A stretch of DNA of 64,000 nucleotides from Streptomyces flavofungini (GCF_014650815.1 NZ_BMVR01000003.1:62001-126000), one strand, 5' to 3'. Positions 43,980 through 52,313 are shown, counted from the stretch's first letter. Notes: generated by a model not told the origin, from the sequence alone. A program made the numbers and translations.

Positions 43980-44603
43980 ATGACCGCCACCACCCTCGAC
44001 CCGAGGACCGCGCTCGTCCTCGTCGACCTGCAGAAGGGCATCGCCGGACTGCCCACCGTCCACCCGTCCGCGCAGACCATCGAGCGCGGGTCCCGCTTGG
44101 CCGCGGCGTTCCGTGCGCGCGGGCTGCCCGTCGTCCTCGTGCGGGTGGCCGGCGCTGCGCCCGGACGTACCGAGGCCACGCTCGGCGGCCGTGGTGAGCG
44201 GCCCGCCGACTGGGCCGAGTTGATGCCGGAGCTGGACCGGCAGGACGGCGACATCGTCGTCACCAAGCACCAGTGGGGCGCCTTCCACGGCACCGACCTC
44301 GACCTCCAGTTGCGCCGCCGCGGCGTCACGCAGCTCGTCATCGGCGGCATCGCGACGGCCTTCGGTGTGGAGTCGACGGCCCGCGCGGCGCACGAGCACG
44401 GCTACCACGTGACGATCGCCGTCGACGCCGTCACCGACGTCGACGAGCGGACCCACCGGAACAGCGTCGAGCGGGTCTTCCCTCTGCTCGGCGAGACGGA
44501 CACCACGGACGCGATCATCAAGCTGCTGGGCTGGGCGCGAGGCGGGCGGGGCCGAGCCCGCACGGGGGTGGCGCGGGTCCGGGCCCGGCCCGCACGGGGA
44601 TGA
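43980..44603 (+). CDS. Isochorismatase-family hydrolase (Cys position replaced)
   Basis: A 207-residue alpha/beta hydrolase. The catalytic Asp is in V-L-V-D-L-Q-K-G and the Lys in V-T-K-H-Q-W-G-A-F. Where cysteine hydrolases have T-x-x-C-V-x-x-T-A-R, this protein reads T-A-F-G-V-E-S-T-A-R, Gly for Cys. That is seen in true isochorismatases, so vinyl-ether hydrolysis is more likely than amidase activity. The C-terminus is an Arg/Gly tail of about 20 residues that runs into a small DNA repeat. Probably in an operon with the MarR gene. Confidence 0.88.
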   Translation: MTATTLDPRTALVLVDLQKGIAGLPTVHPSAQTIERGSRLAAAFRARGLPVVLVRVAGAAPGRTEATLGGRGERPADWAELMPELDRQDGDIVVTKHQWGAFHGTDLDLQLRRRGVTQLVIGGIATAFGVESTARAAHEHGYHVTIAVDAVTDVDERTHRNSVERVFPLLGETDTTDAIIKLLGWARGGRGRARTGVARVRARPARG

Positions 44604-44621
44604 CGCGGGCCCGGGCCCGGC

Positions 44622-45398
44622 TCAGGGCTTGTGCACGTACGGCGTCGTCGTGCCCAGCTCCGCGAAGCCGAGGCGGCGCAGGATCGGGCGGCTCTGGCTG
44701 GACGCGTCGACCTGGAGGTAGGGCACCCCGCGCTCGGCGGCGATGCGGGCGCGGTGGGCGATCAAGGAGCGGTACACGCCCCGGCCGCGCCACTCGGCCA
44801 CGGTGCCGCCGCCCCAGAGCCCCGCGAAGTCCGTGCCCGGCCGGAACTCCACGCGCGCCGAGCTCACCGGCACGTCACCAGCCAGGGCGACGACCGCGTC
44901 GATGGTGTCCGGGGCCGTCGTGAGCAGGTCGAGCAACTGCCTGCCGAGCGCGGTGCCGTCGGTGCCGAAGGCCTGCTCGTGCACCTCGACCATCAGCCGC
45001 ACACCGGCCTCGTCCGTCACCGGGACAAGGCGGACCCCCTCGGGCGGACCGGCGTCCAGAGGCAGCTCGGCCACGGCGGCGACCATCAGCGTCTCGGGGG
45101 GCTCGGGAGTGAACCCGGCCGCGAGGAGCCGGTCGGGCAGGTCGGCGGGGAGGTCGTGCGAGTACGCCTTCCACTCGAACTCCAGGCCGCGGTCGGTGAA
45201 GTGGCGCACCTGGGCGGCGATGGCCGCGTCCGCGGTGTTCTCGTCGAGGTCCGACCACAGGACGCCGTTCCAGTCGTGGGCGCCACCCACGCGTCGTACG
45301 ACGCCGTCCGCGCGCTCGACCACCACACCGGGGCCGTCGGGGGCCAGGTTCTGCCGCATCTGCCGGTCGTACGTCGCGAGTACCGCTGAGTGCTCCAT
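44622..45398 (-). CDS. GNAT-family N-acetyltransferase
   Basis: A 258-residue protein with the acetyl-CoA-binding GNAT domain in the C-terminal half. L-W-G-G-G-T-V-A-E-W-R-G-R-G-V-Y-R-S-L-I-A-H-R contains the R-G-x-G-x pyrophosphate loop. Y-L-Q-V-D-A-S-S-Q-S-R-P-I-L-R-R-L-G-F is the family end. The N-terminal ~120 residues form a degenerate second GNAT-like domain. The ATG at 45398 is preferred. The substrate is unknown. Confidence 0.9.
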   Translation of the reverse strand: MEHSAVLATYDRQMRQNLAPDGPGVVVERADGVVRRVGGAHDWNGVLWSDLDENTADAAIAAQVRHFTDRGLEFEWKAYSHDLPADLPDRLLAAGFTPEPPETLMVAAVAELPLDAGPPEGVRLVPVTDEAGVRLMVEVHEQAFGTDGTALGRQLLDLLTTAPDTIDAVVALAGDVPVSSARVEFRPGTDFAGLWGGGTVAEWRGRGVYRSLIAHRARIAAERGVPYLQVDASSQSRPILRRLGFAELGTTTPYVHKP

Positions 45399-45408
45399 GC
45401 GGGTCACT

Positions 45409-46104
45409 TCAGCAGGGCGGTTCCGGCGGGGCAACGGGATTTCTTACGGGGGCCGGGGAGGCGTCGGTGTTGGCGGTGCTGTCGGTGTTGCCGGTGTTGT
45501 CGGCGCGGGAGAGCGGCGGCAGGTGCAGGGACTTGGTGATCGCGGCAAGGCGCAGGGCGAGCACGAGGCCCGCCGAGGTGACCGTGGTCGCGGTCGGGGA
45601 CGCGCCCGCGTGGTGCAGGCCCAGGTAGCAGAGGGCGCCCGCGAGCGCGGCGGTCGCGTACACCTCCTCGCGCAGCAGCAGCGGCGGGAACTGGCCGCAC
45701 AGCACATCGCGGACGACCTCGCCGGTCACGCCCGTGAGGACGGCGAGGAGGACCACGGCGAGCGGCGTGACGCCCGCGTCGATGGCGGCCTGCGCGCCCA
45801 TGACGGTCACCACGGCCAGGCCGACGGCGTCCACCACCATGAGGGTGCGCTGCGGCAGCTCCCGGTGGCGCAGGAACAGCATCGTGGCGACGCCCGTGCA
45901 GGCGACGACCGTGAGCAGGACCCAGTCGTGCGTCCAGTACAGCGGGTGCCGGTCCAGGATGAGATCGCGCAGGGTGCCGCCGGAGATCGAGGCGACGAAG
46001 GCGAGCACGAGCCCGCCGAACGGGTCCATCCGCGCGCGGTGCGCGGCCAGGACGCCACTGGCGGCGAAGGCGGCGATGCCGACGAGGTAGAGCGTGTGCA
46101 GCAT
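45409..46104 (-). CDS. TRIC-type (UPF0126) cation channel protein
   Basis: A 231-residue membrane protein with the duplicated three-helix layout of bacterial TRIC channels. G-G-T-L-R-D-L-I-L-D-R-H-P-L-Y-W in the first half and T-G-V-T-G-E-V-V-R-D-V-L-C-G in the second are the paired glycine-rich motifs lining the pore. The C-terminus has short repeats (N-T-G-N-T-D-S-T-A-N-T-D). Its ATG overlaps the stop of the small upstream gene (TGATG). A 426-codon frame through both genes is rejected. It ends 10 bp before the GNAT gene. Confidence 0.92.
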   Translation of the reverse strand: MLHTLYLVGIAAFAASGVLAAHRARMDPFGGLVLAFVASISGGTLRDLILDRHPLYWTHDWVLLTVVACTGVATMLFLRHRELPQRTLMVVDAVGLAVVTVMGAQAAIDAGVTPLAVVLLAVLTGVTGEVVRDVLCGQFPPLLLREEVYATAALAGALCYLGLHHAGASPTATTVTSAGLVLALRLAAITKSLHLPPLSRADNTGNTDSTANTDASPAPVRNPVAPPEPPC

Positions 46105-46406
46105 CAGTGCTCGCCCCCGTGCGCGGCCGCGTGCTCGCCCCCACGCCCGTCCGCGTGCTCGCCCCCACGCGCGTCCGTGGCCCCGCCCGGGGCGGGGCGG
46201 CGCAGCAGCAGGAGGACGGCCGTCGACGCGACGGCGGCGACCGCCAGGGCGGCCGCGTCGAGCCGGGGATCCGCGCCGCCACCCGGCCCCGGACGGGCCT
46301 GCCCGTGCCGGGCGGACGTGCCCGCGAGGAGGGCCGCCGTCACCGCGACCACGCCGACGCCTCCCGCCGCCCTGAGCCACCACCTGGGATTGCGCGCCGT
46401 GAACAT
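46104..46406 (-). CDS. Small membrane protein with His-rich C-terminal repeats
   Basis: A 100-residue protein with a basic N-terminus (M-F-T-A-R-N-P-R-W-W-L-R) and two membrane segments (about residues 12-30 and 48-68). Its tail repeats R-G-G-E-H, three copies (A-R-G-G-E-H, G-R-G-G-E-H, H-G-G-E-H), encoded by a ~24-bp DNA repeat. Translation is coupled to the TRIC-like gene by a TGATG overlap. The His/Glu tail could bind metal. The family is unknown to me. Confidence 0.65.
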   Translation of the reverse strand: MFTARNPRWWLRAAGGVGVVAVTAALLAGTSARHGQARPGPGGGADPRLDAAALAVAAVASTAVLLLLRRPAPGGATDARGGEHADGRGGEHAAAHGGEH

Positions 46407-46550
46407 CCGACCAGCTTGACCGGCGCGCCCCGGGGCGCGCATCGGTCAGGTGGACGGATCGCGGTGGCCGAAAGGACGAGAGGTCGCACACGGGGCGCCG
46501 AATCCGCCCCGCGAAGGGGCGTCGCACCCAGCGCCACGCACAGCCTCGTG

Positions 46551-46590
46551 GCACAAAGGTGCAGCGCACAAAGGTGTTCCGTACAAAGGT
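46551..46590. repeat. Three 10-bp direct repeats at exact 15-bp spacing
   Basis: G(C/T)ACAAAGGT occurs at 46551-46560, 46566-46575 and 46581-46590. The rest of the 46407-46758 gap has no convincing gene. The array is 145-185 bp upstream of the small membrane protein/TRIC pair and looks like a multi-site regulator or sigma-factor region. Confidence 0.7.
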
Positions 46591-46758
46591 CCGGTAAAGA
46601 GCGGAAAAGAGGAGCAAAGAGGGGTGGCACCGCCCCGCGGCTCCGGCAGAGTGCTGCAGGCGGATCGGGGGACGCTGAGTGCTGCACACGGGCCGGGGTC
46701 ATGGCCGCACGCGAGTCGGAGTCCGGGATCTCGGCCGGGAGGGGTTGGTCAGGAAAGC

Positions 46759-47799
46759 TCAGGACTGCCAGCGGCAGCGCAGCGCCGCGGTGGCGAAGCC
46801 GGGCCCGAAGGCGACGGTGTAGCCGCGTGCGCCCTCGGGGGGCGGGTCGGCGTGCGTGCGCTCCAGGACGCGCAGGACGCTGACGCCGCCGAGGTTCCCC
46901 TCATGGGCGAGGGTGTCGGTGGAGTGCCGCGCGGCGTGCTCGTCGAGGCCCAGGGCCGCCGCGGTGTCGGCGATGATGCGCGGGCTGCCCGGGTGGATGA
47001 CCGCGAACTCGGGACGGTCCGCGCCGACCCAGTTCTTGAGCTGAGGCAGTACGTCGTCGGCGGCGGACAGCGCTTTCTTGGTGGACACGAAGTGGATGCC
47101 CGCGGGGTCGATGCGGCCCGCCTGGCGGTCGACGCTGTGCGGCAGGACGTACTCGAAGGTGTCCTCGATGGCGAGGCCCGGGCCGAGCGGCTCGTCGCTG
47201 ACGATCGTGGCCGCCGCCGCGTCGCCGAACAGGGCTTTGTAGATCATTGACTCGATCGTGTCGTCGGCATGGTGGTAAATGCCGGACAGCACCTCTCCGG
47301 CCACCACGAGGACCTTGCTGCCGGGCCGCGCGGCCACCAGGTCCGCGGCGCGGATCAGGGCCTGGGCGCCGCCCGGGCAGGCCACGGTCGTCAGGGCCAC
47401 GCGGCGGACCGTGGGGCGCAGGCAGAGCCGCTCGATGAGGTTGATGTCCAGATTCGGGACGGTCCAGCTCGTCGTGTGCGTGGTCACGATGGCATCGATG
47501 TCGAGCGGGGTGAGCCCGGCCTCGTCGAATGTCGCCTTGGCCGCCTTCTCCGCCATGGCGAGGGCGTCCTCGAAGGCCGCGCGGGTGCGCTCCTCGATCC
47601 CGGCGGAGCCGGAGACGGTGGGGGAGTCGAGCGGCCGGGTGAAGTAACGGGTCCGGACCCCGCAATTGCCGATCACGCGGAGGAACGCGCGCAGCCGCGG
47701 GTGGTCCGGGTGGTGGGACCGGATGTCCTCGGCTATCTCCGCGGAGGTGATCTGGTGATCACCCACGACGGTCTGCGGTCTGAGCACATGAGCTGGCAT
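46759..47799 (-). CDS. Type III polyketide synthase (chalcone/stilbene synthase family)
   Basis: A 346-residue homodimeric ketosynthase with the complete Cys-His-Asn triad: Cys141 in V-A-C-P-G-G-A-Q-A-L, His269 in V-I-H-P-G-S-P-R-I-I, Asn302 in H-E-G-N-L-G-G-V-S-V-L. The terminal motif is A-F-G-P-G-F-A-T-A. The Cys and Asn environments differ from RppA (THN synthase) as I remember it, so naphthalene formation should not be assumed; a pyrone or alkylresorcinol-like product is possible. No tailoring enzyme is adjacent. It lies 107 bp downstream of an XRE/MmyB regulator gene on the same strand. ATG with GGGAG upstream. Confidence 0.93.
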   Translation of the reverse strand: MPAHVLRPQTVVGDHQITSAEIAEDIRSHHPDHPRLRAFLRVIGNCGVRTRYFTRPLDSPTVSGSAGIEERTRAAFEDALAMAEKAAKATFDEAGLTPLDIDAIVTTHTTSWTVPNLDINLIERLCLRPTVRRVALTTVACPGGAQALIRAADLVAARPGSKVLVVAGEVLSGIYHHADDTIESMIYKALFGDAAAATIVSDEPLGPGLAIEDTFEYVLPHSVDRQAGRIDPAGIHFVSTKKALSAADDVLPQLKNWVGADRPEFAVIHPGSPRIIADTAAALGLDEHAARHSTDTLAHEGNLGGVSVLRVLERTHADPPPEGARGYTVAFGPGFATAALRCRWQS

Positions 47800-47906
47800 G
47801 AAGGGCTCCCACGGGACGCGATCGGATGTGGGGATCTGGGGCCAAAGTACTGCACCACATCGAACATGCGTCCCGCTGTGCTACTCCCTCCGGGCCGAGA
47901 AGGGGA

Positions 47907-48728
47907 TCAAGGGGAGCGGAGCATGGGCGTACGCGGGTGGGAGCGCTGTGTCCCGGGATGGAACACCAGGATCATCAGCCGGGCGCCCGGCGCGGTCAAG
48001 GGCTGGGCGGCGCACATCGTGACCCAGCCGGGGCCGAGCTCGGCGTGCATGAGGGGGCGCTCGTCGCCGTCGGGGTGAGGGAAGGGGCGGCCGGCGCCGT
48101 AGAGGGGGGCGGTCTCGGGGTCGGCCAGGGCCTCCTTCTCGATCTGGCGGAGCGTTTCGTCCTCGGGCCGGGAGGCCAGGGCGCCGCGCAGCTGCGGCAG
48201 CACCATCGGGGCCCACGCGGTGTGCCAGTCCAGGAGGTGCGCGCGGCCCACCGGGTCGAGGACCATCCAGCGCATCACGTTCACCGGGACCTGGCTGTCC
48301 GGGAACATCTTCGTGAAGGCCTCGTTGTAGGCGAGCATGTCCCAGGACGCGTCGGTGACGTACGCCATGTGCCGCACGCCGTCCACCGCCTCCTGCCAGA
48401 CGCCGGGGATCTCCTTGCCCGAGGAAAGATGCAGCGGCCCCGGCGGATCCTGAAGCAGGGCATACCGGCACAGGGACACCCATTCCTGCTCGTTCAGCCC
48501 GAACAGCCGGGCCACGTCGCGCAGCAGAGAGGTCGGCGGGTTCGGGTAATTACCCGACTCCAGACGGTGATACGTGCCGAGCGTGCGGTGGAGCAGCTGG
48601 TCCACCTGGTGCTGGGAAAGGCCGGGAGCGCGACGGCCCTGCCCCGTGGACCGGACGAACCCGTGCGATTCGGGGGCGATGAGGGCGCGTCGTTCACGGA
48701 GCAGAGCGCGCAGCGCCGACTTGTTCAT
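47907..48728 (-). CDS. XRE regulator with MmyB-like ligand-binding domain
   Basis: A 273-residue regulator. The HTH spans residues about 5-80 and includes G-L-S-Q-H-Q-V-D-Q-L-L and T-Y-H-R-L-E-S-G-N-Y. The rest is the MmyB-like PAS-type domain: A-Y-V-T-D-A-S-W-D-M-L-A-Y-N-E-A-F, then N-V-M-R-W-M-V-L-D-P-V-G-R, and L-M-I-L-V-F-H-P-G. Members of this family control neighbouring enzymes, often for antibiotics or lipids, and a structural relative binds a fatty acid. It probably controls the type III PKS gene that follows. ATG 48728 chosen; a longer start is weakly possible. Confidence 0.92.
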   Translation of the reverse strand: MNKSALRALLRERRALIAPESHGFVRSTGQGRRAPGLSQHQVDQLLHRTLGTYHRLESGNYPNPPTSLLRDVARLFGLNEQEWVSLCRYALLQDPPGPLHLSSGKEIPGVWQEAVDGVRHMAYVTDASWDMLAYNEAFTKMFPDSQVPVNVMRWMVLDPVGRAHLLDWHTAWAPMVLPQLRGALASRPEDETLRQIEKEALADPETAPLYGAGRPFPHPDGDERPLMHAELGPGWVTMCAAQPLTAPGARLMILVFHPGTQRSHPRTPMLRSP

Positions 48729-49180
48729 GGTGGGTAATCCCTCTTCGTACACGCCGAGTTGAGCGTCAGCAGTCTAAATATTCGCATCCTCTTTGGGCAT
48801 AAACATTGCCTGAAGAAAACGATCAGTCGATGCGGCATCATGGAGTACGCGAGACCACCGACCTGCAGGTTTGATCGTCGGTGGGATCGTGGGCACAACT
48901 CAGGGGCGTCTTGTTCGAGTGGCTTGAAATTGGCTGAAATTCCTCGGCGTCGGACACCCCCTAGGCCTATGGGGTCGCAGTCGGGTAGTGCGTGGGACCG
49001 GTTGTTCGTATTCCGATCTGTGTGGTCGGAAACTGAGCAGTGTGTACCTGCGTGACAGTTACCGCCCGGTTCGGTTCCTGGGTTCACTGGCTGCGGCCGG
49101 TGCCGTCACTCGCCATTACGTAGCGGCCACGGTACCGGCCGCCCGTGGTGTTCCGGGCGGCGCGAGTGTCCGGACGTGCT
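48729..49180. other. Lower-GC intergenic region with an inverted repeat
   Basis: A 450-bp stretch noticeably richer in A+T than its neighbours, with no convincing gene. CCACCGAC (48855-48862) and GTCGGTGG (48877-48884) form an 8-bp inverted repeat with a 14-nt loop. It lies 127 bp upstream of the MmyB-type regulator and could be its operator. The Gfo/Idh gene ends at the right border. Confidence 0.5.
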
Positions 49181-50125
49181 TCAAGAGGCCCGAGTCGGCG
49201 GCTGGGCCGGAAGTTCCGTCTCCCTTCGCGCGTCCACTTGTCGTTCCGCGTCAGCGAGGATTTCCGTCACGCGCAGTCCGAAACGTACGTCGCACGCGTG
49301 CCGCTCCCCGCCGGCCACCGCGAGCACCAATGCGTCGACCGCTGACCGAAACGCATCGGTCGAATCGCCCCAGCCGGTCTCTCCCCACCCTGTCGGCACG
49401 GCCGTCCCGCGCTCGCCGCGGAACTCCAGCGTCAGCCCCTCGGCCGCCCGCGGCGCCCGCAAGGTGAGCGTCGCCGTGCTCGACGCGCCGCCCGCGTGCC
49501 GCAGGATCAGGTGGACGGTGTCCGCGGGCCCCGGCGCCGCCGTCACCGACGTGACCTCGCCGAGCACCGCCGTGAGCACAGCAAGCGCGTGCGGTCCGAC
49601 GTCCCAGAGCCCGCCCTTGGTGGCCCGCCACGGCGAGTCGAACGCGCTGGTGCCGTCCGCCGTGAAGAACGAGCTGTACCAGTCGGCGCGCGCCGTGAAC
49701 CACGGCCCGTCCTGGGCCTGGCGCGCCAGCCACCGCGCCATGGGCGGCGCGAAGCGGAGCGTGAAGAACACGACGGACGCCACCCCGGCCCGCTCCACGG
49801 CGTCGGCGACACCCCGCGCCGCCGCCGGCGAGGTGGCCACCGGCTTGTCGAGCAGCAGATGGCACCCCGCCGCCGCGGCCCGCTCGGCCAGCGGCGCCTG
49901 GACGTCCGGCGGCACCGCGAAGGCGACCGCGTCGCTCGCGGCGAACAGCTCGTCCACGTCCTCGTACGCGGTGGTGGCGTGCGCGGACGCCAGCTCGGCC
50001 GCCGCCTTCGGGCGGCGGCCCCATATTCCCGAGAGCACGGCGTCGGGGTGCCCGGCGAGTACCGGCGCGTGTGTCTGTGTCGCCCAAGGGCCCGTGCCGA
50101 TCAAGCCCACTCGAAGTCTGTTCAT
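49181..50125 (-). CDS. Gfo/Idh/MocA-family oxidoreductase
   Basis: A 314-residue NAD(P)-dependent sugar or cyclitol dehydrogenase-like protein. The N-terminal Rossmann motif is V-G-L-I-G-T-G-P-W-A-T, and the catalytic-Lys segment is L-L-L-D-K-P-V-A-T-S. The putative active-site G-L-W-D-V-G-P-H-A-L follows in the second domain. The family is broad, so substrate is unknown. ATG 50125. It is not clearly linked to a neighbour; a 598-bp gap lies upstream. Confidence 0.92.
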   Translation of the reverse strand: MNRLRVGLIGTGPWATQTHAPVLAGHPDAVLSGIWGRRPKAAAELASAHATTAYEDVDELFAASDAVAFAVPPDVQAPLAERAAAAGCHLLLDKPVATSPAAARGVADAVERAGVASVVFFTLRFAPPMARWLARQAQDGPWFTARADWYSSFFTADGTSAFDSPWRATKGGLWDVGPHALAVLTAVLGEVTSVTAAPGPADTVHLILRHAGGASSTATLTLRAPRAAEGLTLEFRGERGTAVPTGWGETGWGDSTDAFRSAVDALVLAVAGGERHACDVRFGLRVTEILADAERQVDARRETELPAQPPTRAS

Positions 50126-50723
50126 GCGCGCAGTATGGCGGAGCCCGCTGTGGCGGCTGTGCGGGCATGGCTCGGGATGAGGGGCGGGGTGCCACCGATA
50201 CCGGCGGGGCCTTCTGACGTGTTCGGTGAGAAGGGGGGGAACCGGTGCGACCTTCGAAGGTCTGGACCTTTTCTTGGTGCGGTCCCCTCTCGCGCGTTCG
50301 CGTGGTGCCTGCGTGCGGGTTTGCGTGTATCCGGTGAAGGGGGCGCGGAACGGCTCCCACCGTTCCCCGGGGCGCCCTTCCATTCTCGACGTTCCGTCAA
50401 CTCTCCGCCGGTGAATGGCAATTCGTGGCCAGGGGTGTGTGCCGGGTGAATTCGCATTCACTTGTGGCTGATAGCCGCTGTCCGAAAGGGTGTGTGCAAC
50501 GTGTCCTGACTGTCCGGGAGTTCCCGACATCCGGCATTCCGGCGGGTGCGCGCCGGTCGATGTGCCCCGGGGGGTATGGGGAGCGGTGGGCCGCGCCCAC
50601 CGGCCCTGATCGTGATCGGCGTCTCCGTGTCCCGTCCGCCCGATTCGTGGTCCGCGCGGCGCCCGGCGCCATACGCTCGGAATCGGCTGCCCAAAACGGC
50701 TGCCAGCGACGGAAAGTGACGCC
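50126..50723. other. Long intergenic gap without recognised gene
   Basis: 598 bp between a divergent oxidoreductase and a TetR gene. Frames on both strands lack family resemblance and have Arg/Pro-rich composition. GTGAAT (50446-50451) and ATTCAC (50456-50461) form a small dyad. I see nothing else that I can support. Confidence 0.5.
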
Positions 50724-51317
50724 ATGACCAGCTCGACCTCACACCCGGCGCCGTGCGCGCCGACCCCCGCGCGCCGCGACGCCGAGGCGACGAAGGCCGC
50801 GATCGTGCGTGCCGCCCGCCATCTGCTCGCCCGGCACGCGCACACCGACATCACCCTGAAAGCGGTGGCCGAACGCGCCGGTGTGAGCCCGCCGTTGGTC
50901 CTGAAGTACTTCGGCAGCAAGGACGCGCTGTTCGCCGGGATCATGTCCTTCGAGGCCGACGCGGGGGAGGTGCTCGACGCGCCGCTGGCGGACCTCGGCC
51001 GCCACATGGTCCACCACCTCCTGACCAGCCAGGCCGAGCGCGGCGCCGACCCCATCCTGCGCATCGTGTACGCACCGCTGCACCGCGAGCACGGCTACGT
51101 CCTGCGCGCCAACTTCCGTACGCAGGTGGTGCGCAGGCTCGGCGACCGGCTCGCGGGCCCCGACGCGGGACTGCGCGCCGAGCTGGCCGTCGGGATGCTG
51201 CTCGGGCTCGGCGTCATGTACGGCATCGCGCGCGGCCCGCACCTGCGGGCGACGGCGATAGCCGAGATCACCGACCGCTACGCCCCCGCCGTGCAGGCCT
51301 TCCTGACTCCGGAGTGA
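50724..51317 (+). CDS. TetR-family regulator
   Basis: A 197-residue regulator. The HTH (residues about 20-65) has K-A-A-I-V-R-A-A-R-H-L-L-A-R-H-A-H-T-D-I-T, then A-G-V-S-P-P-L-V-L-K-Y-F-G-S-K-D-A-L-F. A ligand domain of about 125 residues follows. ATG start with GTGACG upstream. Its last 40 bp overlap, tail to tail, the end of the EamA-type transporter gene on the other strand, so the two transcripts are antisense to each other. Confidence 0.93.
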   Translation: MTSSTSHPAPCAPTPARRDAEATKAAIVRAARHLLARHAHTDITLKAVAERAGVSPPLVLKYFGSKDALFAGIMSFEADAGEVLDAPLADLGRHMVHHLLTSQAERGADPILRIVYAPLHREHGYVLRANFRTQVVRRLGDRLAGPDAGLRAELAVGMLLGLGVMYGIARGPHLRATAIAEITDRYAPAVQAFLTPE

Positions 51318-52204
51318 CCCCGGTCCCGCCGCCTCGGTCCGGCCCCGCCCCGGTGCACCACGATGACCGCGGCGAGCCCGACGGCGAGGCCCAGAGCCGT
51401 CTGCGCGCCGAACGGCTCCCCGAACATCGCCGCGCCCCACAGCGCCGTCACCGGGGCCATCAGGAACATCAGCGTGTTGACGCGGGTGACGCCGCCCCGG
51501 CGCAGGATCAGCCAGTACAGGCCGTACCCGCCGAAGGTGGAAAGGACCACGAGCCAGCCGATCGCCGCCCAGAACGACGTCTCGGCGACGGGCGCCGCCG
51601 CGCCCCGGGCGAGCGCGAGCGCCGTGAAGACGACCGCGCTGGTCATGCAGTGCACGGTCATCGCGGCCGAGGGCGCGACGGGGGTGCGGGTGCGGCGGTC
51701 CAGGAAGGTCGCGGCGACCAGTGACAGCATGCCGAGGAACGGCACCAGATAGGCCCACCAGGGCGCGCCGGTGCCCGCCGCCGCGTCGCCGACGGTGACG
51801 ATCGCCACGCCGGTGAGGCCGAGTGCGAGGCCGAGCCACTGGGTGCGGGACACGTACTGGCCGAGCAGCGGTCCGACGAGCGCGCCCGCGACCAGCGGCT
51901 GGGTCCCGTCGATCAGGGCCGTCGTACCGCTGGAGACGCCGAGCTGGATCGCGTAGTACACGGTCAGGAGATAGCCGCTCTGGGACAGGGCGCCCACGAC
52001 CGCCTGCCGCCCCAGGTCGCGGGCCGTCAGACCGCGCCAGGACGCCCTGGCCACGGTCGCGGCGATCAGCGCGAGGACCGCGGCCAGCGGCAGGAACCGC
52101 CACATCAGGACGGTGACCGCGTCCGCGCTGCCCGCGCCGAGCTTGGCGCCGATGAAGCCGGAGCTCCAGGTCAGCACGAATCCGAGGGAGAGCAGGACGT
52201 TCAC
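51278..52204 (-). CDS. EamA/DMT-family transporter
   Basis: A 308-residue membrane protein with ten hydrophobic segments arranged as two EamA repeats. The first starts F-V-L-T-W-S-S-G-F-I-G-A-K-L-G, and the second ends M-A-P-V-T-A-L-W-G-A-A-M-F-G-E-P. Such transporters export amino acids, drugs or metabolites. GTG start with AGGAGG 7 bp upstream. The divergent TetR gene with paired operators is the likely regulator. The C-terminus is an Arg/Gly tail within the 40-bp antisense overlap. Confidence 0.92.
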   Translation of the reverse strand: MNVLLSLGFVLTWSSGFIGAKLGAGSADAVTVLMWRFLPLAAVLALIAATVARASWRGLTARDLGRQAVVGALSQSGYLLTVYYAIQLGVSSGTTALIDGTQPLVAGALVGPLLGQYVSRTQWLGLALGLTGVAIVTVGDAAAGTGAPWWAYLVPFLGMLSLVAATFLDRRTRTPVAPSAAMTVHCMTSAVVFTALALARGAAAPVAETSFWAAIGWLVVLSTFGGYGLYWLILRRGGVTRVNTLMFLMAPVTALWGAAMFGEPFGAQTALGLAVGLAAVIVVHRGGAGPRRRDRGHSGVRKACTAGA

Positions 52205-52229
52205 GGTACGCCTCCTGTTGCCCGGGTGA

Positions 52230-52280
52230 AGTAGACAGATCTGTTTACTCCATGAGGGTGAGTATACAGATCGGTCTACT
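52230..52280. promoter_or_regulatory. Two TetR operators between EamA and TetR genes
   Basis: AGTAGACAGATCTGTTTACT (52230-52249) and AGTATACAGATCGGTCTACT (52261-52280) are two near-identical palindromic boxes, 31 bp centre to centre, with core ACAGAT(C)(T/G)GT. Each gene start has one box nearby. This is a strong case for repression by the adjacent TetR protein. Confidence 0.8.
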
Positions 52281-52313
52281 ATGGGAGTGGGCTAGATGTG
52301 GTGAGGTGAGTGC

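Noticed and set aside
46104..46689. N-terminal extension of the TRIC-like protein to 426 codons
   Set aside because: TRIC proteins start at the M-L-H-T-L-Y helix; the extension is out-of-frame shadow of the small membrane gene plus intergenic DNA.
46759..47799. Naming the type III PKS rppA
   Set aside because: Genomic position resembles the S. coelicolor rppA area, but the Cys-region and other motifs differ from RppA as I remember them, and no cypA-like P450 gene is adjacent.
48759..49055. 98-codon frame in lower-GC DNA
   Set aside because: No ribosome site, mixed composition, crosses the inverted repeat; more likely a regulatory region.
50425..50727. 100-codon plus-strand frame in the long gap
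   Set aside because: Arg/Gly-rich, overlaps the TetR start, no ribosome site or recognisable domain.
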